Source: Nitrospira sp.
Lineage (GTDB): Bacteria > Nitrospirota > Nitrospiria > Nitrospirales > UBA8639
Length of the DNA stretch: 61,561 bases
Reading direction: 5' to 3'
Assembly (NCBI GenBank): GCA_028819435.1
Contig: JAPPLK010000024.1
Span: 1-61,561, forward strand
The position numbers and the translations under genes were made by a program. The notes below the pieces were generated by a model. It was not told where the DNA came from. It saw only the letters and a program-made list of their open reading frames with translations, and searched no databases. This document shows, one piece after another, positions 42,492 through 51,068 of the stretch. Each line of letters opens with the position of its first letter. Position 1 is the first letter of the stretch.

Positions 42492-43136
42492 ATGACAAAA
42501 CAACCATCAATCGCAAATCACGCGCGTCGCGCCATCCGGTTACCCGGCAGCATCGGCCTCGCCGTGCTCCTGCTCGCCCTCGTGATGCCCCCAGTCACCG
42601 CGGGGAAAGAAGACAGAAGCTTCACGCCCCAGGCAGCCACGAAGGAGAGTGAAGGAAGCGTGACGGCCACGACCGAACTGATGGCGCTGGATCAGGAAAA
42701 TTGGCAGCGCCCGCAATCCGCCTTCAAATGGATCGCCATGGCCCGGGACATCAAGGTGCCCTGGGACACGTTCGGGCGACAGGGATGGATGACGGATGAC
42801 GCCTACGTGGAACCCGTGGACCCCGGCGCGTCCGAATTTCCGGCGGACACGGACATCTTCTATCTCGTCTTTGCGGTCTCGGCCCTCGACGCGCCCTCGC
42901 AATACCGGGCGGCATGGTTTCACATGCCGGACGGAAAGACTCCGTCAGAAGAATTGACGGGCACCGACGCCCTGTTCATGGAAATGAATGAAAAGGCGGG
43001 GTACCTGGAAATCTATCGACCCGAAGACGGCTGGAAAAAAGGCAAGTATCTCGTCAAGCTCTATTTTGAAAGTCCCGGCCAGGACCTGTACGACCCCAAC
43101 GTGATCGGCACCATGGCGTTCACGATTACGGAGTGA
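42492..43136 (+). CDS. Secreted protein of unknown function
   Basis: The ATG at 42492 opens a 214-residue precursor with a signal peptide (basic ANHARRAIRL, hydrophobic IGLAVLLLALVMPPVTAG). The mature part is acidic and beta-rich at the end (GYLEIYRPEDGWKKGKYLVKLYFESPGQD, NVIGTMAFTIT), with the look of an immunoglobulin-like or C2-like sandwich. I recognise no family. It is alone on the plus strand between a MITE and a repeat cluster. Confidence 0.65.
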   Translation: MTKQPSIANHARRAIRLPGSIGLAVLLLALVMPPVTAGKEDRSFTPQAATKESEGSVTATTELMALDQENWQRPQSAFKWIAMARDIKVPWDTFGRQGWMTDDAYVEPVDPGASEFPADTDIFYLVFAVSALDAPSQYRAAWFHMPDGKTPSEELTGTDALFMEMNEKAGYLEIYRPEDGWKKGKYLVKLYFESPGQDLYDPNVIGTMAFTITE

Positions 43137-43164
43137 TTGCCCGCCTTTCTTTCCTCCTTTGTCT

Positions 43165-43262
43165 CTACCCCTCCTATCCTCCCCTTACAAAGGGGAGGGA
43201 GAGTCTCGCTTTTTTCTTTTCCCCTCCTTTGTAAGGAGGGGCAAGGGGAGGTAGAGGCATTC
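43165..43262. repeat. Two CCCCTCCTTTGTAAGGAGGGG-type repeats in tandem
   Basis: Units CTACCCCTCCTATCCTCC-CTTACAAAGGGGAGG and CCCCTCCTTTGTAAGGAGGGG-CAAGGGGAGGTAGAGG lie side by side after the secreted-protein gene. They are the same family as inside the MITEs. Confidence 0.7.
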
Positions 43263-43298
43263 GGGAGAGAAAGCAAGTGCAATGAGGGCGAAGGTTTC

Positions 43299-44903
43299 TT
43301 ACGACGCGCGTTGGCGCGTCGCCGGGCGGGACCGCAACAGTTCTTCCAGGGTCAGCAGGGCATCCCGGCCCGAGTTGGCTTCCAGGCCTTTGGACAGGCT
43401 CTGGTCCGCGTACGTATGGCCGTGCTCCTGCGTGGCGCTTTGACTCAGGCTGCCGGACCAGGGCCTCGGGTCGCGGCTCCCGTGTTTCCGGTTCCAGGCC
43501 GCGAGGCACGCCTTTGCAATCAGTGTGTTCAGCGGCGCGGGGTTGTACAGCATCTTCTTGATGTTCCACGGCGTGAGGCTGAGGGGGTTGTAGCCCGCGG
43601 ACAGGTAGCCGTCGGACAACAACCGTTGTTCCAGGTCCGTATTCGGCTGAACGCCAAGAAAGAACATCAGCGGGAACACCCGATCCTCCCCAAGAATCGA
43701 CGCCACCACTTTATACGACTCGATACTCTGCAACAGCGTTTCTTCGGTTTCCTCCGGCGAGTTGAGCGAATAATTCAGGATCACGCGGCCCGCGAATCCC
43801 GCCTCCTGCAAATACCGGCAGCCGTCATACAGGTGTTCCAGCTTGAAGCCCATGTGCAAACTGTTCAACACCTTCTGTGAACCCGCGGTAATCGCCACTT
43901 CCAGGTCGCCCACGCCGGACCGGACCATCAGCGTCGCCAGGTCCGCGGAAATCAGCGATGTGCGCACGTACCCCGACCACTCAATAGCCAGGCCCTCGCG
44001 AATAATCCGTTCCAGGATCTCCGTGCATTGCGGATACGCGTCCTTCCCCGTAATGAATTGCGCGTCCGTAAACCAGAACCGTCGTGCGCCCCACTGGTGA
44101 TAATACTGGGCAAGATCGTGCACCACGTTCTCAGGCGGCCGGTACCGCACGCGCTTGCCCTCGATGTACGGATACAAACAAAACGCGCAGTCATACGGGC
44201 AGCCCCGTTTCGTCTGCACCCCGATACACTCGCCCACGTATTCGCGGTACTGCGGAAAAATCGACGTCAGGTACGGCAGGTCCACCGTCAATGAATCCAG
44301 CAAAGCCGGCGTATGCTTCTCGCCCTTGGTCACGCGCCCGCGCTCCCGGACGATGAACCGTTCATCCGTCAACGGCTCGCTGTTCAACACCTTGAGGATC
44401 GCGTCCTCGCCTTCGCCCAAAATGCCCAACGTGTGCTCGGGGAGCCGTTCGATCAACTGGTCCGCGAACGCGGTAAACGCCCCGCCGCCGATCATCAACC
44501 GCACGTCAGGAAACTCTTTGTGTACGAGCCACGGGTACGAGAGGTTCCGGCGGATGTCCTGGTAATAGCGATACAGGTTGCGCAGGCCCTGGACCGACGC
44601 CGACACGCGCTTCAGGGGATTGCTCGCATAATAGAAATTGAACGCCTGCTCCAGCGACGCGTCGCCTTCATGCGGTGAAAAAATCTGGATGTCGCGCCAT
44701 GAAAAACACACGAGGTCCGGGTGGAACGATTGCACGGTCTCCCGCAACGCGCGCGAGCGGTCGGCCAACGGAAACAGCGACAGGTCCAGAATCTGCTGGC
44801 GCACCTCCGGCCGGCGCCGGTGAATGAAATCGGCCAGGTACGTAATGCCGGTGGGATACACCTTCTTACACGGCAGGAACACGTAGAGAACGGAATCCAT
44901 CAC
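43299..44903 (-). CDS. B12-binding radical SAM protein
   Basis: A 534-residue enzyme with an N-terminal cobalamin-binding-like domain (residues ~1-175, SFHPDLVCFSWRDIQIF and LMIGGGAFTAFADQLIERLPEHTLGILGEGE) and a radical SAM core whose cluster motif is C235-x3-C239-xx-C242 (KRGCPYDCAFC). The C terminus (PLSLTPWNIKKMLYNPAPLN) is a family extension. These enzymes modify lipids, tetrapyrroles or natural products, often by methylation. The substrate is not evident. ubiE/menG is the next gene upstream in the same direction, separated by 179 bp of repeats. Confidence 0.88.
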   Translation of the reverse strand: MMDSVLYVFLPCKKVYPTGITYLADFIHRRRPEVRQQILDLSLFPLADRSRALRETVQSFHPDLVCFSWRDIQIFSPHEGDASLEQAFNFYYASNPLKRVSASVQGLRNLYRYYQDIRRNLSYPWLVHKEFPDVRLMIGGGAFTAFADQLIERLPEHTLGILGEGEDAILKVLNSEPLTDERFIVRERGRVTKGEKHTPALLDSLTVDLPYLTSIFPQYREYVGECIGVQTKRGCPYDCAFCLYPYIEGKRVRYRPPENVVHDLAQYYHQWGARRFWFTDAQFITGKDAYPQCTEILERIIREGLAIEWSGYVRTSLISADLATLMVRSGVGDLEVAITAGSQKVLNSLHMGFKLEHLYDGCRYLQEAGFAGRVILNYSLNSPEETEETLLQSIESYKVVASILGEDRVFPLMFFLGVQPNTDLEQRLLSDGYLSAGYNPLSLTPWNIKKMLYNPAPLNTLIAKACLAAWNRKHGSRDPRPWSGSLSQSATQEHGHTYADQSLSKGLEANSGRDALLTLEELLRSRPATRQRAS

Positions 44904-44918
44904 GCCTCATCCTTTGTA

Positions 44919-45076
44919 TGTGTTCACGGATTCGTTCATAACTTGGGCTCCCCGATTACAAACGTCGAGGACAGGCTTTTCCTTCCCCTCCTTTGTAATA
45001 AGGAGGGGCAAGGGGAGGTAGAGGCATTCAGTCAAGTCCTCTACCCCTCCTATCCTCCCCTTACAAAGGGGAGGAA
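44919..45076. repeat. Decayed MITE end and three dispersed repeats
   Basis: TGTGTTCACGGATTCGTTCA at 44919 resembles the MITE terminus. It is followed by a GATTACAAACGTCGAGGAC unit and two CCCCTCCTTTGTAA-type units (about 44989-45026 and 45040-45076). No gene is seen. Confidence 0.6.
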
Positions 45077-45082
45077 AAGGCC

Positions 45083-45970
45083 TTAACTCCCTCGCCCCTT
45101 GCGGGAGAGGGCCGGGGTGAGGGGAGGAAAACCCTGCTCTCCCAGGACAGGCTTCACGGCCACGTGAATGGCCACGATCCCGCCGCTCAGGTTGCGATAC
45201 TCCACCCGGCCGAAGCCGGCTTCCCGCAGCATCGCGGCCAACCCCTCCTGATCCGGAAACGTGCGGATGGATTCAGGCAAATAGCGATACACGTCCGTAT
45301 GATCCTTGGCCACCCAGGTGCCGATCGCGGGCAGGAGATGAAACGAATACCAGTCATACACGCGCCGAAGCCACGCCGACGTTGGGCGGGAAAACTCGAG
45401 ACAGACGAACCGGCCTCCCGGTTTCAGCACGCGGTAAATCTCACGAAAGGCCTGCGGCCGGTCGCCCACGTTCCGAATACAGAACCCCGCGGTGACCGCG
45501 TTGAACGTGCCGTCGCGGAACACGATCCGTTCCGCGTTCCCGCGGAAACACGCGATGCGGGAGGCCAGGCCTCGCCGGGCGATCTTGGCTGCGCCTACGC
45601 GTAGCATGGCGAAGTTCAAATCCATCGCCACCACCCGGCCGTGCTCGCCCATGCGGCGATCCAGCAAAAGGGCCAGGTCCCCGGTGCCCGCACCCAAGTC
45701 CAGGGCGCGCCCGTGCGTGAGGGGGGGAATCGAGCCGGCGGCCAACGCCTTCCAGCGGTGATGGAGTCCGAAACTGAGCAAGGAATTATTGAGGTCGTAC
45801 CGGGCGGCGATCGCCGTAAACATGCGCTGAACGGCCTGTTCCCGCGGCGGCCCCGACCATTGCGACACGGCCTTACCCGTGTGCAGGGGCGGACCGGAGT
45901 CTGCCCTGAGCGAAGTCGAAGGGTGCCTGCCCTCGGTTGCAGGGGCAATGTTGTGTGTTCGTCCATCCAT
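45083..45970 (-). CDS. ubiE: UbiE/MenG quinone methyltransferase
   Basis: A SAM-dependent C-methyltransferase of ubiquinone or menaquinone synthesis. Motifs: VQRMFTAIAARYDLNNSLLS, ALDLGAGTGDLALLL, VTAGFCIRNVGDRPQAFREIYRVLKPGG and SGGIVAIHVAVKP. The core is ~235 residues; the rest is repeat-derived. The N terminus carries HPSTSLRADSG from a CTGAGCGAAGTCGAAGG unit. The C terminus ends PPLTPALSRKGRGS from a CCCTCTCC-type palindrome. The start at 45970 (MDGRTHN) or 45982 cannot be decided, and a start near the motif VQRM may be used instead. Quinone type unknown. Confidence 0.9.
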   Translation of the reverse strand: MDGRTHNIAPATEGRHPSTSLRADSGPPLHTGKAVSQWSGPPREQAVQRMFTAIAARYDLNNSLLSFGLHHRWKALAAGSIPPLTHGRALDLGAGTGDLALLLDRRMGEHGRVVAMDLNFAMLRVGAAKIARRGLASRIACFRGNAERIVFRDGTFNAVTAGFCIRNVGDRPQAFREIYRVLKPGGRFVCLEFSRPTSAWLRRVYDWYSFHLLPAIGTWVAKDHTDVYRYLPESIRTFPDQEGLAAMLREAGFGRVEYRNLSGGIVAIHVAVKPVLGEQGFPPLTPALSRKGRGS

Positions 45971-45984
45971 GAATGGCATCATGC

Positions 45985-46225
45985 CGTAGGGGACGGCCCC
46001 TGTGCCGTCCCTAGCACCGGCCCTCCGAATTTGTCAAGGTAAACGGCATGGGCACCGGCCTCCCCGCAGGTCGGCGGACAACCACAGGGGGTTGTCCCTA
46101 CGGGCCGAAGGCATCATGCCGTAGGGGACGGCCCCCGTGCCGTCCCTAGTTGTAGCTGCCGCATCTCATGCGGCTGGGAGAGGCCGCCAAGAAACAGCGC
46201 CATGAGATGGCGCGGCTACAAAGGC
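45985..46225. repeat. Cluster of GTAGGGGACGGCCC and CATGAGATGGCGC hairpin repeats
   Basis: Three units of TAGGGGACGGCCCCYGTGCCGTCCCTA (about 45988-46014, 46120-46148) and its ACAACCACAGGGGGTTGTCCCTA variant (about 46079-46101) are followed by GCCGCATCTCATGCGGC and GCGCCATGAGATGGCGC. No gene is visible in 45983-46352. Confidence 0.65.
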
Positions 46226-46259
46226 GGAGAAAGGAGGTGACGGGGTGCCACACCGGAAC

Positions 46260-46289
46260 ATGACAAACCATTAACAGGCTCGCTACAAT
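46260..46289 (+). promoter_or_regulatory. Possible promoter ATGACA-18-TACAAT
   Basis: Hexamers lie 64 bp upstream of the TonB receptor ATG. The -10 is a good match. Confidence 0.45.
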
Positions 46290-46352
46290 TGATGCCTCAC
46301 GATCCATACTTTCTAATCGACTGCGACGAACCACACCTACGGGAGGCTCACC

Positions 46353-48797
46353 ATGAAGAATCAACGGGCTCATTCCAAGAAAGCAATAGAGTATTGCTGG
46401 AAACACGGAATAAAGTTGCTCGCGCTCTTGCCGTTGGCAATCGCGTTGGGTGTGGGGGAAACTGCCGCGCAGGGCGACGCCGGCACGCCGCAAAGCCTCA
46501 GCGTCTCCGACATCCATCAATTGGAAGAAGTCGTGGTCACGGCCACCCGGCGGGTTGAAACGGTCATGGACGTGCCCTTCTCCGTCAACGTGCAGGAAGA
46601 AAGCGACATCCAGCGCCTGAATACCTTCAACCTCGAAACCCTCTCCCGGAACGTCGCCGGCCTGAACGTCCAGAACCTGGGGCCCGGCCAGAGCGTCGTG
46701 AACATCCGCGGCATTTCATCCGGCCAGATCGTGCGCGACCAGCCCGGCGTCAAGGAGCAGGTGGGCGTCTACCTGGACGACGTGCCGATTGCGATCTCGC
46801 TGTTCACCCCGGACCTGGACCTCTATGACGTCCGGCGCGTGGAAACCCTGCGGGGCCCGCAAGGCACGCTGTTCGGCTCCGGGTCCATCGGCGGCACCGT
46901 GCGGTACGTCACCAACAAGCCCCAACTTGGCGTCAAGGACGTCAGGACGCAATTCGACCTCAACACCATCGACGGCGGCTCGTCAGGCGGGCACGTCAAG
47001 GCGGCCTTCAACGCGCCCCTGGGCGACAACGCGGCCGTGCGCGTGGTGGGTTACGGCACCCGATACGGCGGGTTCATCGACGCCCTGCAGGTCACGGGCG
47101 AAAGGGACGACAACGTCAACGACGGCGGTCGCTTCGGCGGTCGCGCGTCCGTGTTGTGGCAACCCACCGCGAACGTCACCATCACCCCCAGGCTGGTGTA
47201 CCAGAGCATCGACGTGGACGGGTTCAACCGCGACGAGATCTTCAACCTGTTCGCCAACCCGTATTCCACCACGCGACCCCGCGTGCAGCTTGGCAAACGC
47301 CAACAATTCCTGCTGCGGGAAGAAGCCTTTGAAGACGAAACGATGCTGCTCGACAATACCGTCAAATGGAACCCGAACGACCGCATCGAGGCGACCTACG
47401 TCACCAGCTATACCAAGCGCGACCTGCTGGTGAGCCGGGACTCCAGCGCGCTGGCGGGCAGTGTAGCGGTCGATATCGGATTTCCGCCGGAAGGCGTGCT
47501 CATCCCGTCCAACCTGCGGGACACCACTGAGTTGGAGCAGATGACCCATGAGGTGCGGGTCGCTTCCACCGACAACAGTCCGTTCCAATGGCAGGCGGGC
47601 GTCTTTTACTCCAACATCAAACGCGACTATTCCCAGCGTTTGCCCATGCCGGGGTGGGACCGGACCCATACAAATGCCGGAAGCCCGCTCGGGGCGTTGG
47701 AGGATTCCAGTAATGGCTTCAATACCATGGATTCGCCGTACGTATCGGATTTGACCTACGACCTCAGCCAGGTTGCCGTCTTCGGCGAAGCCACCTATAC
47801 ACTCTTCGACCGCCTCGGCCTGACCGCCGGGTTGCGCTGGTACGACTGGGAGGAAGACAAGACCTTCAGGTCGGGCGGGGTCTTCTCCAATGCGGCGGCG
47901 CAAAACCAGGCCGTCACCGTGTCCTCCAACGGGTTCACGCCCCGGTTCATGATCAAATATGACGTGACCGACCGCGTAGCCGTCAACGCCCAGGCGTCAC
48001 GCGGATTCCGGCTGGGCGGCGTGAACGACCCGTTGAATGCGCCGTTGTGCGGGGCTGACTATGACACCTACCGTGGCTACCAGCGGTTCAAGGACGAGAC
48101 CCTGTGGAACTATGAAGTCGGCCTCAAGTCCTCCTACGAAAAAGTGACCATGAATGCCTCGCTGTTCTACGCCGACATCGACAACCTGGGCGTGAACGTG
48201 GATGCCGGTGAATGTTCATCGCGGGTGACCGTCAGCGTGCCCGAAGCCCACACCATGGGCGGAGAACTGGAGTTCGCCGTGCATCCCACGGATGCCCTGC
48301 TGGTGACGTTTGCCGGCAGCTACGTGGAGGCGGAATTCGATTCCACGGTCCCCAACGTGCCCGGCATCAAGGACGGCAATCGCATCCCCTCCGTGCCCAA
48401 CTGGCAACTCTCCGCTGTGGCGACGTACACGTTCCCGGGCCTGTTCCAGTCCAAGGAAAGTTACGTCACGGCCTCCTGGCAGTACGTCGGCAATCAGTTC
48501 ACCCAACCCGGCGACCAGGAAAGCACGAGTTACCCGTCCAGGCTCATAACGGGTCTGACGGGAGCGGATATGGCTTCGGACAATTTTCGGGACCAGATGG
48601 AACTGGACGCGTACCACCTGCTCAACCTGAACACGGGGCTGCTGTACGACACGTGGGAAGTCATGCTCTACGTCAAGAACATTGCAGACGAAAACCCGCA
48701 ACTCTCCTTCGACCGGGAACGCAACGGCGCAGCCCGGATGGCCTATCGCGTGGGCCAACCCCGCACGTTCGGCATCCTCACCCGCTTCTACTTTTAG
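46353..48797 (+). CDS. TonB-dependent outer membrane receptor
   Basis: The 814-residue receptor has a signal peptide (LLALLPLAIALGVGETAAQ), a TonB-box-like LEEVVVTATRR, the plug domain (VQNLGPGQSVVNIRGISSG, VYLDDVPI, VETLRGPQGTLFGSGSIGGTVRYVTNKP) and a 22-strand barrel. The barrel ends in MAYRVGQPRTFGILTRFYF with the C-terminal aromatic needed for BAM assembly. GGGAGG lies seven bases before the ATG. It takes up a siderophore, cobalamin or another large ligand with TonB energy; the substrate is unknown. No tonB/exbBD lies nearby, and no TbpB-like lipoprotein is adjacent. Confidence 0.93.
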   Translation: MKNQRAHSKKAIEYCWKHGIKLLALLPLAIALGVGETAAQGDAGTPQSLSVSDIHQLEEVVVTATRRVETVMDVPFSVNVQEESDIQRLNTFNLETLSRNVAGLNVQNLGPGQSVVNIRGISSGQIVRDQPGVKEQVGVYLDDVPIAISLFTPDLDLYDVRRVETLRGPQGTLFGSGSIGGTVRYVTNKPQLGVKDVRTQFDLNTIDGGSSGGHVKAAFNAPLGDNAAVRVVGYGTRYGGFIDALQVTGERDDNVNDGGRFGGRASVLWQPTANVTITPRLVYQSIDVDGFNRDEIFNLFANPYSTTRPRVQLGKRQQFLLREEAFEDETMLLDNTVKWNPNDRIEATYVTSYTKRDLLVSRDSSALAGSVAVDIGFPPEGVLIPSNLRDTTELEQMTHEVRVASTDNSPFQWQAGVFYSNIKRDYSQRLPMPGWDRTHTNAGSPLGALEDSSNGFNTMDSPYVSDLTYDLSQVAVFGEATYTLFDRLGLTAGLRWYDWEEDKTFRSGGVFSNAAAQNQAVTVSSNGFTPRFMIKYDVTDRVAVNAQASRGFRLGGVNDPLNAPLCGADYDTYRGYQRFKDETLWNYEVGLKSSYEKVTMNASLFYADIDNLGVNVDAGECSSRVTVSVPEAHTMGGELEFAVHPTDALLVTFAGSYVEAEFDSTVPNVPGIKDGNRIPSVPNWQLSAVATYTFPGLFQSKESYVTASWQYVGNQFTQPGDQESTSYPSRLITGLTGADMASDNFRDQMELDAYHLLNLNTGLLYDTWEVMLYVKNIADENPQLSFDRERNGAARMAYRVGQPRTFGILTRFYF

Positions 48798-48819
48798 GTC
48801 CGGAGGTCACATCCTGAAA

Positions 48820-49062
48820 ACCCTCTCCCCTGGAGGGAGAGGGCAGGGTGAGGGGGACAACGACCCTGGATGCCCGGATCAAGTCCGGGCATGACAGGAA
48901 GGGGGGCATTCCCGCGCACCCTTCGACTTCAGGCGCGTTGCGCCTTACGCTCAGGGTGACCGGAGAGGCACCCGTTCGTCCTTCCCCCCGTTCGTCCTGA
49001 GCGTAGCGTTAGCGAAGTCGAAGGACGCTCAGGACAGGCGCAGGGATCCAGTGTCGTTCTCC
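48820..49062. repeat. Cluster of dispersed palindromic repeats
   Basis: A CCCTCTCCCCTGGAGGGAGAGGG unit, a GGATGCCCGGATC-GTCCGGGCATGAC unit and a CTTCGACTTC-GCTCAGG / CCTGAGCG-GAAGTCGAAGG pair (about 48920-48955 and 48993-49024) fill the gap. No gene is seen. Confidence 0.7.
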
Positions 49063-49134
49063 CCAATATTTGACCTTACGATATAAAACTGGCATAGTCA
49101 GGCACCCGTGCGAACCGGCGCGGGGCAGGTTACT

Positions 49135-50121
49135 ATGCGCAAATCCTCCAGCCCACACCGGAATTGTCATCCTGAACGAAGTGAAGGATCTCGTCGTTCC
49201 TGCACGCGCAGAACCTCATGCCTGTTACTCGCTCTGCTGGTTGCCGTTACCGCCGGGGCCGCGGGCTGCCAATCCATTCCCACGGACCGGCACGTCAGCA
49301 CCTTCGCAAACACCACGAGCATGGTCGTGGCCGTGGCCAGGGACACCCTCTCGGCGTCCAACGCCGCCGTGGTCACGCGCAAACTGCGGGAACGGGCCGA
49401 ACTCGGAGGCGGGGTGGACGACGCGCTCTTCACGCCGCTGGTCGCGGACGACGCCTACGCCACGCGCATCGAATTCCTGGACGCGCTGGAGCGGTACGCC
49501 ACGGCGTTGGACGAACTCGTGTCCGCCGATCGCAGCAAAACCATGGACAAAGCCGTCACCAAATTGGCGGGCGCGCTGGACGCCTTGGGCAAGCACTATG
49601 AAAGTCTCACCGGGAAAAAAGAACCGTCCGTGCGCCGCGGGGCCGTCAAGGAACTCGTCACCGTCATCGGCGGTGAGGTCACGGACGCTCAACGTCGCGA
49701 AGGCATCCGCCGCGCCGTGGCGCTCCAACGTGAAGTCATGCCGGACCTGCTGCCCGTCCTCCGCGATGAAGTCGGCCCCGCGGGCATCTTCGGGATCGCC
49801 CACCGCAACCAGGCGGAAAGCGAAAAGGCAACCCTGATGAGCCGTTACAACGTGGATCACCAGCAAGAGCGGTTACCCAAAAGCCCCGACGCGCGGCTGA
49901 AGCGGTTGAACCGCATCCGGGAGGCGTGGGACAGGGCGGCGACCGTCAAAACGCTGTACGAACGCCTGCAGGAAGCCGTCGAACAACTCGCCATTGCGGA
50001 ACAGGCGCTCTACGACGCGATCTCGGGCACCGGGAATCCCGAGCACCTCTTCGAGGCGGTGGGCCGCGCGGCCGACCAGGCGCGGGCCGTCAGCCGCATC
50101 CGCAAACTACTGAAGGAGTAA
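49135..50121 (+). CDS. Lipoprotein with repeat-derived n-region
   Basis: From the ATG at 49135 the 328-residue precursor reads MRKSSSPHRNCHPERSEGS, where NCHPERSEGS is a dispersed repeat in frame. A normal lipoprotein signal follows (LLLALLVAVTAGAAGC). The mature part is nearly all helical (KLRERAELGGGVDD, LDALERYATALDELV, LNRIREAWDRAATVKTLYERLQEAVEQL). I recognise no domain. It is translationally close (three bases) to a short coiled-coil gene. A periplasmic scaffold or envelope role is a guess. An internal start just before the hydrophobic stretch is possible. Confidence 0.68.
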   Translation: MRKSSSPHRNCHPERSEGSRRSCTRRTSCLLLALLVAVTAGAAGCQSIPTDRHVSTFANTTSMVVAVARDTLSASNAAVVTRKLRERAELGGGVDDALFTPLVADDAYATRIEFLDALERYATALDELVSADRSKTMDKAVTKLAGALDALGKHYESLTGKKEPSVRRGAVKELVTVIGGEVTDAQRREGIRRAVALQREVMPDLLPVLRDEVGPAGIFGIAHRNQAESEKATLMSRYNVDHQQERLPKSPDARLKRLNRIREAWDRAATVKTLYERLQEAVEQLAIAEQALYDAISGTGNPEHLFEAVGRAADQARAVSRIRKLLKE

Positions 50122-50124
50122 AGC

Positions 50125-50436
50125 ATGAACCTCCGATCCCGGCTCGTCGAACTCATTAACGTCTTGGACGAACTCCTGCGCAACGTGGCAATGACCGACG
50201 AACTGCGGGAGCAGTACCTGCGCCGGCGGACCCTGCTCTCCGCCATGCTCGACGAGGTGTTGCGCCAGAAGCTCGACAAGCACACCGGCAAATACAAGGT
50301 CGCGGTTGAGAAAACCAACAAGGCGGTCAAGTCGGCCAAACGCGCCCTCCGCGAGGCAGAAGACCGCGAAGCCGTCATCCAGGAAATCACCAAAGCCGCC
50401 AAGTCCATCGACGCCGTCATCAAACTCACCGTGTAA
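50125..50436 (+). CDS. Small coiled-coil protein
   Basis: A 103-residue, highly charged helical protein (LINVLDELLRNVAMTDELREQYL, then KTNKAVKSAKRALREAEDREAV) without signal peptide or hydrophobic segment. It starts three bases after the lipoprotein stop, with AAGGAG about four bases before the ATG, so the two are one operon. Function unknown. Confidence 0.65.
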   Translation: MNLRSRLVELINVLDELLRNVAMTDELREQYLRRRTLLSAMLDEVLRQKLDKHTGKYKVAVEKTNKAVKSAKRALREAEDREAVIQEITKAAKSIDAVIKLTV

Positions 50437-50489
50437 CGCTTCCTGTCATCCTTGTGCACGCGCGCATCCAGCGTCGTTATCTTTTCTAG

Positions 50490-50595
50490 CCTCCCCTTTG
50501 TAAGTGGGCGCATTTCCGAAGAGGGAATGCGGGTGGGGTAGAGCGGTTTTGGTCCCTCCCCTTTGTAAGGGGAGGCCAGGTGGGGTAGAGCCGAA
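50490..50595. repeat. CCCCTTTGTAAG-type repeats
   Basis: Two partial units of the GTAAGGGGAGGCCAGGTGGGGTAGA family, the second a clean copy of the MITE-internal segment. Confidence 0.6.
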
Positions 50596-50600
50596 CAAAC

Positions 50601-50720
50601 ATGGCGCACAAACAACGAACGCAACAGGGACTTCCAAGAACTCTTGTTCAGAAACGGCGACTTCGGACGGACATGACTCCCGCCGAAAAGCTTCTCTGGA
50701 CCAAACTCCGTTCAAAACAA
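50601..50720 (+). pseudogene. DUF559 endonuclease-like relic
   Basis: Residues MAHKQRTQQGLPRTLVQKRR then LRTDMTPAEKLLWTKLRSKQ match the N terminus of DUF559 (Vsr/PD-(D/E)XK-like) proteins, usually ~120 residues. Just after LRSKQ the frame runs into a CCCCTCCTTACAAAGGAGGGG repeat and the catalytic part is missing. It is a repeat-truncated relic. Confidence 0.65.
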
Positions 50721-50724
50721 TGTC

Positions 50725-50915
50725 ACTTGCTCTACCTCCCCTGGCCCCTCCTTACAAAGGAGGGGAAAAACACTGGATGCCCGATCAAGCCGGGCATGAC
50801 AACAAAGGCAAATGCCGCATCCCGGCACTTGCGGTGAGACGACCGCTTGCGAGAAGATGGACCGTAGGGGACGGCCTGCGTGCCGGCCCTGCCTGTCCTG
50901 AGCTTGTCGAAGGGT
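50725..50915. repeat. Repeat cluster after the DUF559 relic
   Basis: A CTACCTCCCC-CCTTACAAAGGAGGGG unit, a GGATGCCCGATCAAGCCGGGCATGAC unit, GTAGGGGACGGCC and CCTGAGCTTGTCGAAGG follow one another with no gene between. Confidence 0.65.
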
Positions 50916-50965
50916 CAGGCACCGGACACTGTCGCCACCACCGAATTGATGGAAGGAGACCGGGG

Positions 50966-51060
50966 ATGAAACGCATTACCGTCAATCCGAGAATACTCGG
51001 GGGAAACCCATCATCGCGGGGACTCGTATATCCGTGGAATTCATCCTTGGTATAGCGTGG
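50966..51060 (+). pseudogene. Frameshifted DUF433 antitoxin relic
   Basis: MKRITVNPRILGG matches the start of DUF433 antitoxins. A one-base shift in a G-run then gives KPIIAGTRISVEFIL, the second half of the same motif. The gene stops after ~30 residues, where the PhoD-like gene begins. A GGAGAC lies upstream of the ATG. No PIN toxin is present. Confidence 0.65.
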
Positions 51061-51068
51061 AGGAATGA

